16,079 nucleotides of DNA from Chromera velia (lineage: Eukaryota; Sar; Chromeraceae): contig JAHBMJ010005686.1 in NCBI GenBank assembly GCA_018398765.1, positions 53,608 to 69,686 on the forward strand. The letters are read 5' to 3'. Below, in pieces: positions 8,722 through 16,079 of the stretch. Under the pieces are notes generated by a model. The model saw only the letters and a program-made list of their open reading frames with translations, had not been told where the DNA came from and did no database searches. The stretch's first letter is position 1. Each line of letters opens with the position of its first letter. The position numbers were made by a program, and so were the translations under genes.

Positions 8722-11700
8722 ATGGCAGACGCTTCTCAAAGCCGTCGGAGCTCAGTCTCGTCAAAGCGCTCACCGAGAAAGGATCCGGTCTTTTTGGGTC
8801 CCCTGCCAGTCTCCCTTTTCGACCGCACTCTGGAGTTCCTCCCTCTGAGGAACGTCCTCTTCCTCTCCTCCGTCTCCCACATGTGGGTGTCCCACCTCAG
8901 CTTTCCATCCTTCATGCAAGTCAGTCAGTGTTTGAAGCTCTACATTGATTTCGTGCAGCACTCCATCTCTCAAACTGTCCCAACATTTCCTCGTTTGTGA
9001 GTCCAGGCGCAGTTTTCCACGAGAGTTAGATTCTTGTGTAGACGGGGAATTCTGTCTGACCTGCATGTGTATATTCATATGCACTTCGTTTCAGTTGAGA
9101 GCGCCGGGTCCCTTCATCACCAGCATCCTTCTTTTTCACTTTTGGCAGTACGTGGCAGACACACGCTTGGCTCTGACTCCAGTTCTTGACTTGAATTTTC
9201 TGTTATGCAAAAAAGAACATCGGTGAGGGAAGAATTCTGTACGGAAAATGTCGCGAATCAAAGAATGTCAGGACCCTTTTTTGATTGTGATTTTTGCCTG
9301 AGACGGCCATGTCATATAGAGGAAAACAACCATCCGATGATCGTTCGCTCTCTCGGGGGATCGGTGGCCTCGATCTATTCTGCAGAGCGTGAGGGTTGAC
9401 AAGACCCTTTGGGAGAGCGACATCGCCCATTTAGGAAAGCTGAGGCTGATTCTCAGTTGCTTCCAAGAGATCCGAGTTATGAAGGTAGAGGACCTCGTGC
9501 CGTACTACTACGCCACAGACGTGGTTGGAATGATCGAGAGGTCAGTCTTAGAAGAGAGAGCTGACTGAATAAAGATTAATCCATCTGTTCTGGGCCCATC
9601 TTGAGATCCCAAACGACGAGAGACACAATAAAAGAGTAAGTATGTTTTCTGAGTCCGGTCTTTGTCAACTCTTTTCCCCCTTCAAATTGGATTCTTTCTT
9701 TCTTGCAGAAGTGCCTCTTGCCTGCGTACATTGGTCCTTCAGAACGTGCCTCTCCGGTTCCAGGCAAAGGGGATGACCCAGCAGGGACAGGTCTGCCTGG
9801 GGACGTCCTTGCTGAACATGATCGGGGAGGGACGGTTGCCGCATCTCACGGTCAGTCAGTCGGGTGGCCTTTCGCTTGGTGTTTAGGCATAGAAGGAAGA
9901 AAGGAAGTCACAAAGAAAAGAGAGAGTCAGAAGCTGAGAGGGAGCGAGATGTAAAAACCACACGGCCGATGCAATCGCTGTGCATGCAGTTCGATGAGCG
10001 TACCAAGGCAAACGTAAGAGGCAGTATGGGGGTGCATGAAATCTAGGCGTTCACTTTTTTCTTTTGTGTCTTTCTGTCTGGAAGCTCCCTGCCAACCTGT
10101 CTCCCCTTCTTCAAGGTCATGATCTGTGCCAGTTTATTTCAGAGTCCCTGTCTCCACCTAGGTGCGTTTGTGTCCACATTAATTGAGGAGCTTAAGTTGA
10201 CGTCAAATGCCCTTCCAGGCGAGATGTAAGTATGCACCACTACCATACTTCGCGTGGCGTTGTGCAGGCTCTCGGGCTGCCCTCAGTCGACCCCACGGAC
10301 CTTCCAAGAGTGCTTGGGGCAGCTGTAGCGCAGACTTCGTTTCTTCGAGAACGGGGGGAAGAAAGGAGCCGGGGGGTGAGTGAGGGAGAGAGACACGGGC
10401 TGAAACTTTTCATCTCGGACTGCAGGGTTTTAGGCTTATCAGACATGCATCGCGTGTGCAATGTTCTCAAAGTCAAGGAGGAGAAAGAGAAAGGAGGTCA
10501 GGGGGAGACAGGTTGTTCGTGGGCTCCTCAAGTATCCTTCGGTTGTTTGTGCATAACTTTTTTTTCTCCCAGAGAGTACAGAGACCCGTCGGGACCTCTC
10601 TTCCTCTCCCCTGCCTGTGTGAGCTCTGTGAAAACTTTGGAAGTTGAGTGCGGCCCTACCCATTGGCAGAGGTTCTCTTCCTCTGGGGGTATGGGGTCTT
10701 TTGGGTTCTCTGAGGCTGAGGGGGGGCCTCAGAGGGTGTGTGTATCTGGGGGAGGCTCCCTCGTCTTTGAGGGTCTTCCTTGTGCCAACTCTCTGCCTCC
10801 CTGGTTGGACATCTCGGGTTTCCGGGAAGTCTCCATCCGTCTCCCTTTTGAGTCCGCATCCAAGGGATTGTACATGGACATCGCCTCGGAGGATGTGCCC
10901 TCTGTGCTTAGAACTCAAACGAAACAGCTGAGGGAGAGAGAGAGTCAAGTCGAGGAGAATGGGAAGAAGAAAGAGAAATTAGCTGTGTCTGTGCAAGTCA
11001 CTCCTGCCGATGGTCCCTTTCTCTTATCGGCTGCACACCAAGGTCGACAGTCACGGGACAGTCTTCAGGGAACGCCAGGGTCACCTAGAGGGGGGTCCGT
11101 CACTGGGGTGTGCGAGAGCCTGGCGGCAGTCGGGAGGGCCCTGGCTTCCGCAATGGCGGGGTCTGGGCCCCTGAACCTTGCGTTCCCTTTTCTTTCCCAC
11201 TCGATGTTGAGGGCTTTGGGTGGTCCCAAGGGCGCGTCCCCTGTGACAGTCCCTGCCGTGACTGATCTCACATCAACTTTCGGTGTGCTTCAAGAGGGGC
11301 ACAGGGGGCGAGGCCTCATTGAGACCTCTCAAGACCCTTTCGCAACTGCCCACCAGCTCCTTGCCGTTTTCCCTTCGCTGAAGCTCATACGAGTGTTTCC
11401 GAAAACACCCCCGACTCACCGAGCATCACAAGAAGGAGCGCGCCGTTTCACTGCCGGGGACGCTCAACCGCGTGCGTCTCCATCTCCTCCGGCCTCCGCT
11501 CCCCGTCTGACCCTAGATGACTTTTTGGACCCCTCTGTCAGCGCATCGCCGCCTCTTGCAGAGACCCACGGAGGCACTAGACATGGTGCACACCGCAGTT
11601 CCAACGCATCTTCATTGGGGGAGGAGTTCGTCTGGGGGGGTCTTGAGGTTTGTCTGGCTGCTTTGTCGAGTCTTGGTGTGGGCGTTGAGGAGTGTGAAGC

Positions 11701-11725
11701 TGCAACTTCAACCTGCTTTGAATAA
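8722..11725 (+). CDS. F-box / irregular leucine-rich protein, about seven exons
   Basis: The ATG at 8722 opens a Ser/Arg/Lys-rich leader followed by an F-box-like helix set (LPVSLFDRTLEFLPLRNVLF, then SSVSHMW). F-boxes bind Skp1 in SCF ubiquitin ligases; the following repeats would select a substrate. Proposed exons are 8722-8886 (donor at 8920 also possible), 9149-9222, 9388-9540, 9709-9850, 10143-10225, about 10268 (or 10309)-10496 and 10575-11725 (stop 11723-11725). Leucine-rich stretches appear in successive exons: LGKLRLILSC, CLRTLVLQNVPL, LIEELKLTSNAL, LKLFISDCRVLGLS, VKTLEVEC. The junction at 10225 leaves phase 2, but the best acceptor (10267) wants phase 0. The acceptor at 10308 restores the frame and gives about 651 residues. 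The C-terminal third is Ser/Pro/Gly-rich, probably disordered, with a few hydrophobic segments. The overall call is good; exact exon ends are provisional. Confidence 0.65.
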
Positions 11726-12439
11726 TGTTGCACCTTTCAACTTCAAGTTATCGTATGTATCAATCATCTAGTTAACAAAAGTCATGTCTTTTGAAGTAGT
11801 GCATAATCTGGTTATCCGTTCTAATGGCCACAGTACGATCAAAATGAGTCACGCATGTTTTTGAAAAAATAAAAGAGCGATATATTAAAAAATAAAGCCA
11901 GCTCGTTTAGGTTTTAGTGCTACCAGGGTAGGTATGATGTCTAAAGTTTTAGAACAAAAAAAAACTAAAAATCAGATTTCTGACGCCAACAGTTGTGAAA
12001 GTAAAATTAATTCTTGAAATTCATTTTTACAATCAGTCTAGCAATCAGTATCAGTTTCAAAGTTCTATAATAAAAATTTTAAACTAGATTTTTAAATGTT
12101 TTTAAAAGTGAAAGAAAATATAAAAAAATATTATTCAATAATAGTTTCTCGAATCATCTCGAACTTAGACTCGAATTAATCTAATGTTACGCATAAAACC
12201 ATAAACGTCTAGACAAAAAATTAAAAGTTTGAAGTTTTTAATGAAGTTTAGGGTCGCAGTTTATTATAAAACTAGTTAAAAAACCTAGTATAAAACTAAT
12301 TTTACAGCTAGGTCACTGGCACAGTTATCACACCTACTACGACCTAGCGATTAGGTCCTTTTCATATCATATGGTGAGTGTTTAATTCAAACACTTTGTG
12401 TAACATTCAATTCAGAAACTTTAAATATAAGGTTGAAGA
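11726..12439. other. AT-rich convergent spacer
   Basis: These 714 bp lie between two 3' ends (the plus-strand F-box gene and the minus-strand nuclease-like gene). The stretch from about 11860 to 12300 is far richer in A and T than anything else in the window, with many A/T homopolymers and AATAAA-like strings (about 11867 and 11890) that could serve as polyadenylation signals. No open frame looks coding. It also contains an 8-bp inverted repeat at 12307-12348. Confidence 0.6.
12307..12348. repeat. 8-bp inverted repeat downstream of the nuclease-like gene
   Basis: GCTAGGTC (12307-12314) and GACCTAGC (12341-12348) are exact reverse complements with a 26-nt loop. TAGGTC occurs again at 12352-12357. 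It sits about 90 bp beyond the stop codon of the 995-codon gene, so it may fall in that gene's 3' UTR. Confidence 0.5.
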
Positions 12440-15427
12440 TTATTTCATGTGTTCTTCCATGGTTTGCACAAGCTGTTGGCTTGCAACCACCGGGTTGTAA
12501 CTATCCAGTCGCCAGTTTAACAAGCGGAATGCGCGTGACTCATTCCCCCTTTTTTCTTGTGGAGGGTCCATGAAGTCAAGATAAAATGTTTTAAGGCCGC
12601 TTTGTTTGTTGCTCTTTGAGAGGAGTACTCCCTCTTCCACGAGGACCTTCTGAGGAATGAAGTAGAAATAACGCCACTGCTCATGTGGTGTGACGAAGCA
12701 TGGGCTGGGAAAGATTGTACTTGCAGACGGATTGTTACCTTTCTGCGGTCCGGGAGAACTTACGAGCAAAAAGTCGAAGTCGCCTTCTTCGTATGGCAGT
12801 AGTTGACTGCCAACCATCTTGCGCGATGAAACATGAGCAAGACGGCGGTGCACCTCCCAGCTCGCGCTCTTTAGTTGTACTCTCTGCCAAGCCATTTCCG
12901 GACAACCAGAGAAACGTATCTCTATGTCATGCGGCAAAGAGGGGCACAAGGCTTGACGATCTTCGATCCCTGACTTACCGCATCTGGCCTCAGATACGCT
13001 ACAGAACAATTGTCGGCACTTCTGCATCATTTGCCATTCTGTACGATGGTTCGTGCTCAACGGGGTTTGAATCGTCGTGAGATCCAGCAGCCGATAGGCG
13101 GAGCTGCCTTTCCGCGCCGCATGCCAAATGGAGTACAGGGCCTTTCCTACGGCATCAGGTGCACCGTTATGGAAGCTGTACCGCCTGCCCTGAACGTCAT
13201 GTTTCCCCCCTTGCGTGATGTTAATTGACTGGGCATGAGAGGTGCCCAAGTCGTTTCCAGAAAACAACCACACACGCGGCTCCTGTCCAAGCCCTTTTTG
13301 GAGAGAAACACACACGACCGGCATACCATCATATCCATGGATGTGGGTGAACATCCAAACCGGGTTTTGTCCCTGAGAGGTGATTGGGCGTGGACCTGTT
13401 GTAGATTTGACTTGGATTGGGAGCCAAGAGTCTTCTGCACAGCCGGTAGGACGTATGGCGAGGTCCGATCGAGCGAAGGGTGGCAAAGGGAGACGGGGCT
13501 CTTCAAGACCCTCAAATGTCTCTGTCGGTTGGAAGGCTGCTCGCAGCAACGCAGTAGCCTCTCGTTCTACCTCGAGGCATTCACGCTGCGTAAGTTTTCG
13601 GTAAGATGGGCGTGGTCGAGGGGGCTGCGGCAGTTTCTTTTTTGCATCAAGAGACTGTGACTGGGGGAGAAATGCCGGCAAGCTCCCGGAGTCAGTTGCA
13701 AAGTCAACATGTTTTGTGCTTCGGAGCTGCTCAGGGGGCAGGGGATCGGCGGTACCTGCCTTCACTCTTTTTTCAGATGCAAAAGGATCAAGAGCAGATG
13801 TGCTATGAAAAGTTTCTCGGGAAAGAAGCTGATGGATTTGCTCTTTCGCACCAAGGGGAGACATAGAGTCAATTCTCCACTTCATGAGTCGCGAGGGGCG
13901 GCTCTTACCGTATCCTGACTTAATGGGACAAAAGTTCAGATAGAAACTTCTGACTCCTGTTTTTATCTCTCGCTCAGAGGACAAAATTCCCTCTCTCAGG
14001 AGTTCTACATTTGGAATCATGTAGAAGAAGCGCCAACGGTTCCCCGGATCCAACTCATCAGGAACTCCTGAGATGGAAGGGTCCGTTTTCCTGGTACTGC
14101 TGTTCTGGGGGGGGGATACCATTAACCAGTCGAAATCATCTTCTGCATAGGGGACAAGTCTTGACCCGGAAGTCTTGTACGTCTGCACGACCGCACACCG
14201 ATACCCGTTTTTCCAGCTAGAACTCTTCAACTGGATTCTCTGCCACGCACTTCGATGGGACAACCGAATTTCTATGTCGTAAGGGAGAGAGGGGCAGGTA
14301 GCTGGTCGGTGTTCGAGCCCACCGGGGACCCCCTCAAATAGGTCTAAACACCTTTCTTGCATGCGCAATTCAGCAAGGTGAGAAACACTCAATTGACTTT
14401 GTAAGACGGCCAAAGGCTCCAACTTGTACGGACCCACCCCTGCCCGTGCTTCGTGCCAGAAAGAATGGAGCGTCATCCCCATGTGACGCCCGAACCGGCA
14501 ATTAAAAGCAAAAGAGCTTCGGTTCTGCGGCTTGTCATAAATCCCGCCTTGGGTGATGCGAAACCCACCAGTTCTATTCAGAAGATGGTTACCTGTGAAG
14601 AGCCAGGCTCTTGGAGATTCTTCCTGGTCTTTCTGCAAAGAAATGCAGACAACAGGCATTCCTGCGTATCCACTGACTTTGCCGAAGTTCCAAATAGTCG
14701 AAGCTAATTTCTTTCGCTTCCCGGACACTTTGCGAACTTTGGAACGCGTGGCTGACTTCACCTGAACGCCCAGCCATAAGTCCTCGGAGTTCCCGAAAGG
14801 CCGCACGGCTATGTCAGCACGCGCAAAATGGGGAAGGGGAAAGAATGGCTCTTCAAGCCCCTCAAAAGAGTGTGTTGGCTGGAAGGTTTCACGAAGCAGC
14901 GAAATGGCTGCCCTTTCTATCTCAAATCTTTGACGAGCTGGAAAGGCCCCGGGCTTTCTTTGCTCGTCATCGGGTAGACAGCTGGGAGAGGTGGGTGACA
15001 GGAGCGCCAGCTCGTTTGTTTGTGATCCATTTGGATATTTTCTGTGGTCATGGTCAGGAGCAAGCATAAAATCAGTTCCTGATGCTTCCTGCTCAACATT
15101 GCATAAGACCGAAACATGTCGGGAAGTAGATTGGTCTCCGATGCCACGACTCCAGAAGTACGGAAATGCATGGATAGAACGCCTCCCATTTGACGACGGT
15201 GTCATCATGGACTGGGAAGAGCACAGACCGTCCCATTTGGACGTTCTCTGCACAGAAGGGTGAACCACTGGAGCTCTATTCAATTCAGCTGTGTTCTTAA
15301 TACAACCGACCCGTAGAAGGCGTGTTGCCAAACTGTTGCTTCTGTTCGCAGCAAGCATTGCATGTCGCCAGTCTGCTTTCCCTGGGGTCCGACGGATTAC
15401 ACGCTTGACCAGCAGAATGATTGCCAT
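12440..15427 (-). CDS. Tandemly duplicated protein with four PD-(D/E)XK-like (QxK) nuclease modules
   Basis: A single intronless frame of 995 codons starts at the first ATG (15427) after an in-frame TAA and ends at 12442-12440. The N-terminal 40 residues are basic and nearly free of acids (VKRVIRRT...ATRLLRV), like an organelle presequence. Two homologous halves follow, about 168-530 and 618-980; the segments 170-209 and 620-659 share 27 of 40 residues. Each half has module A (Glu-Arg at its head, D205/D655 in R-A/S-D-I/L-A-V/I-RP, then VQVKS 221-225 or IQVKS 671-675, then GMPVVC and a WLF strand) and module B (DIEIR at 384 and 834, IQLKS/VQLKS at 398 and 850, E-D/G-DFD at 429 and 881, then a Phe-Tyr-x-Ile-Pro strand). 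The D...QxK pattern followed by Tyr-x3-DFD matches PD-(D/E)XK enzymes of the I-Ssp6803I type, where Gln replaces the usual acidic residue. A Pro/Lys linker (about 596-612) joins the halves. Substrate and role are unknown. Confidence 0.88.
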   Translation of the reverse strand: MAIILLVKRVIRRTPGKADWRHAMLAANRSNSLATRLLRVGCIKNTAELNRAPVVHPSVQRTSKWDGLCSSQSMMTPSSNGRRSIHAFPYFWSRGIGDQSTSRHVSVLCNVEQEASGTDFMLAPDHDHRKYPNGSQTNELALLSPTSPSCLPDDEQRKPGAFPARQRFEIERAAISLLRETFQPTHSFEGLEEPFFPLPHFARADIAVRPFGNSEDLWLGVQVKSATRSKVRKVSGKRKKLASTIWNFGKVSGYAGMPVVCISLQKDQEESPRAWLFTGNHLLNRTGGFRITQGGIYDKPQNRSSFAFNCRFGRHMGMTLHSFWHEARAGVGPYKLEPLAVLQSQLSVSHLAELRMQERCLDLFEGVPGGLEHRPATCPSLPYDIEIRLSHRSAWQRIQLKSSSWKNGYRCAVVQTYKTSGSRLVPYAEDDFDWLMVSPPQNSSTRKTDPSISGVPDELDPGNRWRFFYMIPNVELLREGILSSEREIKTGVRSFYLNFCPIKSGYGKSRPSRLMKWRIDSMSPLGAKEQIHQLLSRETFHSTSALDPFASEKRVKAGTADPLPPEQLRSTKHVDFATDSGSLPAFLPQSQSLDAKKKLPQPPRPRPSYRKLTQRECLEVEREATALLRAAFQPTETFEGLEEPRLPLPPFARSDLAIRPTGCAEDSWLPIQVKSTTGPRPITSQGQNPVWMFTHIHGYDGMPVVCVSLQKGLGQEPRVWLFSGNDLGTSHAQSINITQGGKHDVQGRRYSFHNGAPDAVGKALYSIWHAARKGSSAYRLLDLTTIQTPLSTNHRTEWQMMQKCRQLFCSVSEARCGKSGIEDRQALCPSLPHDIEIRFSGCPEMAWQRVQLKSASWEVHRRLAHVSSRKMVGSQLLPYEEGDFDFLLVSSPGPQKGNNPSASTIFPSPCFVTPHEQWRYFYFIPQKVLVEEGVLLSKSNKQSGLKTFYLDFMDPPQEKRGNESRAFRLLNWRLDSYNPVVASQQLVQTMEEHMK
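12503..12958 (-). other. Module B, second copy (residues about 824-975)
   Basis: CPSLPHDIEIRFS, AWQRVQLKSASW, LPYEEGDFDFLLVS, QWRYFYFIP and FYLDF are in the same order as in copy one. The candidate metal-site residues are intact, so no module shows obvious decay. Confidence 0.75.
13103..13576 (-). other. Module A, second copy (residues about 618-775)
   Basis: It repeats the first copy closely (FEGLEEP, FARSDLAIRP, IQVKSTTG, GYDGMPVVCVSLQ, VWLFSGN, IWHAARKG). The Lys-rich stretch that follows QVKS in copy one (KVRKVSGKRKK) is missing here. Confidence 0.75.
13868..14305 (-). other. Module B, first copy (residues about 375-520)
   Basis: CPSLPYDIEIRLS, WQRIQLKSSSW, VPYAEDDFDWLMVS, RWRFFYMIP and FYLNF occur in this order. 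The order and spacing are those of homing-type PD-(D/E)XK domains that end in an Ile-Pro strand. All candidate catalytic residues (Asp, Glu, Gln, Lys) are present. Confidence 0.75.
14438..14926 (-). other. Module A, first copy (residues about 168-330)
   Basis: This starts with an Glu-rich helix (EIERAAISLLRETF), then FEGLEEP and the metal-site-like ADIAVRP plus WLGVQVKSAT. GYAGMPVVCISLQ and AWLFTGN follow as likely core strands, and it ends near FWHEARAG. The second copy is at residues 618-775 and preserves every one of these blocks. Confidence 0.75.
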
Positions 15428-15740
15428 CCGATTAGCATCTGCATCGAATGGATTGACTAGAACGGACCTTCTTGGAAGTATATATTAAAACATATGCATG
15501 AATGTATATATACCCGCACAACGTGAAACTTAAGTCTTGAATATATACTGATCATTAAAAAATTGCAACATGTTGCAACACGGCATGCACATATTAAGCG
15601 GTCGGCTGGCGTGATGACGCAAGCGCATACCCTGGACATTAATTTGTGTGCATTTTTATAAAAAATAAATTATAGATGCATTCAACTTTAAAGAAATCTA
15701 GTCCTGAAGAAAATTTACTTTTCAAATCATTTACTGTCAT
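15428..15740. other. AT-rich spacer upstream of the nuclease-like gene
   Basis: These 313 bp lie between the start of the minus-strand nuclease-like gene and the stop codon of the next minus-strand frame, so they should contain that gene's promoter. The stretch is AT-rich (TATATA strings at about 15478-15512 and 15540-15546) and includes a 16-bp palindrome at 15563-15578. No open frame is supported. Confidence 0.5.
15563..15578. repeat. Perfect 16-bp palindrome upstream of the nuclease-like gene
   Basis: TTGCAACATGTTGCAA is its own reverse complement and lies about 140 bp upstream of the ATG at 15427. It could be a dimeric regulator's operator or, given the gene's likely nuclease nature, a target-like site. 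Neither is shown by the sequence alone. Confidence 0.6.
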
Positions 15741-16079
15741 TTAACATTGACATGAAACTTTTCTTTCCTTGCAATTTGTGACACAAAGTCTGATTTCTCT
15801 GTTCTCTCCCTGGGTGCACCGCTCATCTCCAAAGCAAGGGGGGTGTGCGGGGTTTGCACGACAGATTTCACACTGCGTGACAGGGCGATGAGCCGGCCTG
15901 GAAGGTTCAGTCTCAGCGGAAGGAAGCATTCTGTTGCATCTCCGGACTCCCCCGCAGACTCTAAGGGGGCCTTCGCATTTAAAACACAAGGCTTTTACGT
16001 GCAACCATAAGAGTTTCAGCTCTCCCATCCACACACCTTGCTCATCTATCAAGAGATCCCTCCATTCAGGACCCCAGAC
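15741..16079 (-). CDS. 3' end of a cysteine-rich reading frame, partial
   Basis: The frame is open from the right edge to TAA at 15743-15741, with 112 residues visible. It contains several Cys pairs in order: CFKC, CGGVRRC, CEIC, C-x5-C (around PPCFGDERC), CVTNC and a final CQC. The spacing suggests a zinc-binding module but fits no family I can name. There is no in-frame ATG near the edge apart from an internal one, so the start lies outside the window. It may equally be a chance frame through a terminal exon and 3' UTR. Confidence 0.35.
   Translation of the reverse strand, partial: VWGPEWRDLLIDEQGVWMGELKLLWLHVKALCFKCEGPLRVCGGVRRCNRMLPSAETEPSRPAHRPVTQCEICRANPAHPPCFGDERCTQGENREIRLCVTNCKERKVSCQC

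Noticed and set aside
10439-10948. 169-codon minus-strand frame in the F-box gene
   Set aside because: Antisense to leucine-rich coding sequence; Arg/Pro/Ser-rich, with no recognisable pattern.
12700-15263. Numerous plus-strand frames opposite the nuclease-like gene
   Set aside because: All lie antisense to a 995-codon frame with internal homology, which explains the open frames as shadows.
12307-15578. Terminal inverted repeats of a transposon around the nuclease-like gene
   Set aside because: The inverted repeat at 12307-12348 and the palindrome at 15563-15578 are each local and do not match one another. I could find no paired ends or target-site duplication by eye.

Overview
The window is nuclear DNA of a eukaryote. 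Most genes are split by GT-AG introns whose phases can be matched by hand, the spacers are long and partly AT-rich, and they carry short tetranucleotide repeats (GGAT, ATCG, GCATGC). The gene style suggests a free-living unicellular alga or protist: large TPR proteins with conserved unnamed regions, F-box/leucine-rich proteins, and a secreted multi-span membrane protein. My best guess is a chromerid-like alveolate alga. This is inference from style, not a proven assignment.

Layout from left to right. (1) About 39-3876, plus strand: the 3' three exons of a TPR protein whose first exon(s) lie outside the window. (2) 3877-6167: a 2.3 kb spacer with a foldable element, a 16-bp palindrome and one possible orphan exon encoding a tail-anchored segment (4227-4607). 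(3) 6168-7809, minus strand: a three-exon gene for a protein with a signal peptide, a basic Ser/Arg/Pro-rich leader-like stretch, a cluster of three membrane segments and a charged tail. (4) 7810-8721: a divergent intergenic region with an (AT)10 tract. (5) 8722-11725, plus strand: a multi-exon gene with an F-box followed by irregular leucine-rich segments; one junction is unresolved. (6) 11726-12439: a very AT-rich convergent spacer. (7) 12440-15427, minus strand: a single uninterrupted 995-codon gene, the most interesting object here. It is an internal tandem duplication in which each half holds two different PD-(D/E)XK-like nuclease modules, so four D...QxK motifs lie in one chain. (8) 15741-16079, minus strand: the 3' end of a cysteine-rich reading frame that runs off the right edge.

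Nothing indicates that the genes form a common pathway; they are separate transcription units on both strands. The nuclease-like gene differs from its neighbours in having no introns, in being internally duplicated and in sitting between AT-rich spacers. It is therefore the best candidate for a recently acquired or mobile-derived, possibly organelle-targeted, undescribed system. No tRNA, rRNA, CRISPR array or clear transposon ends were seen.
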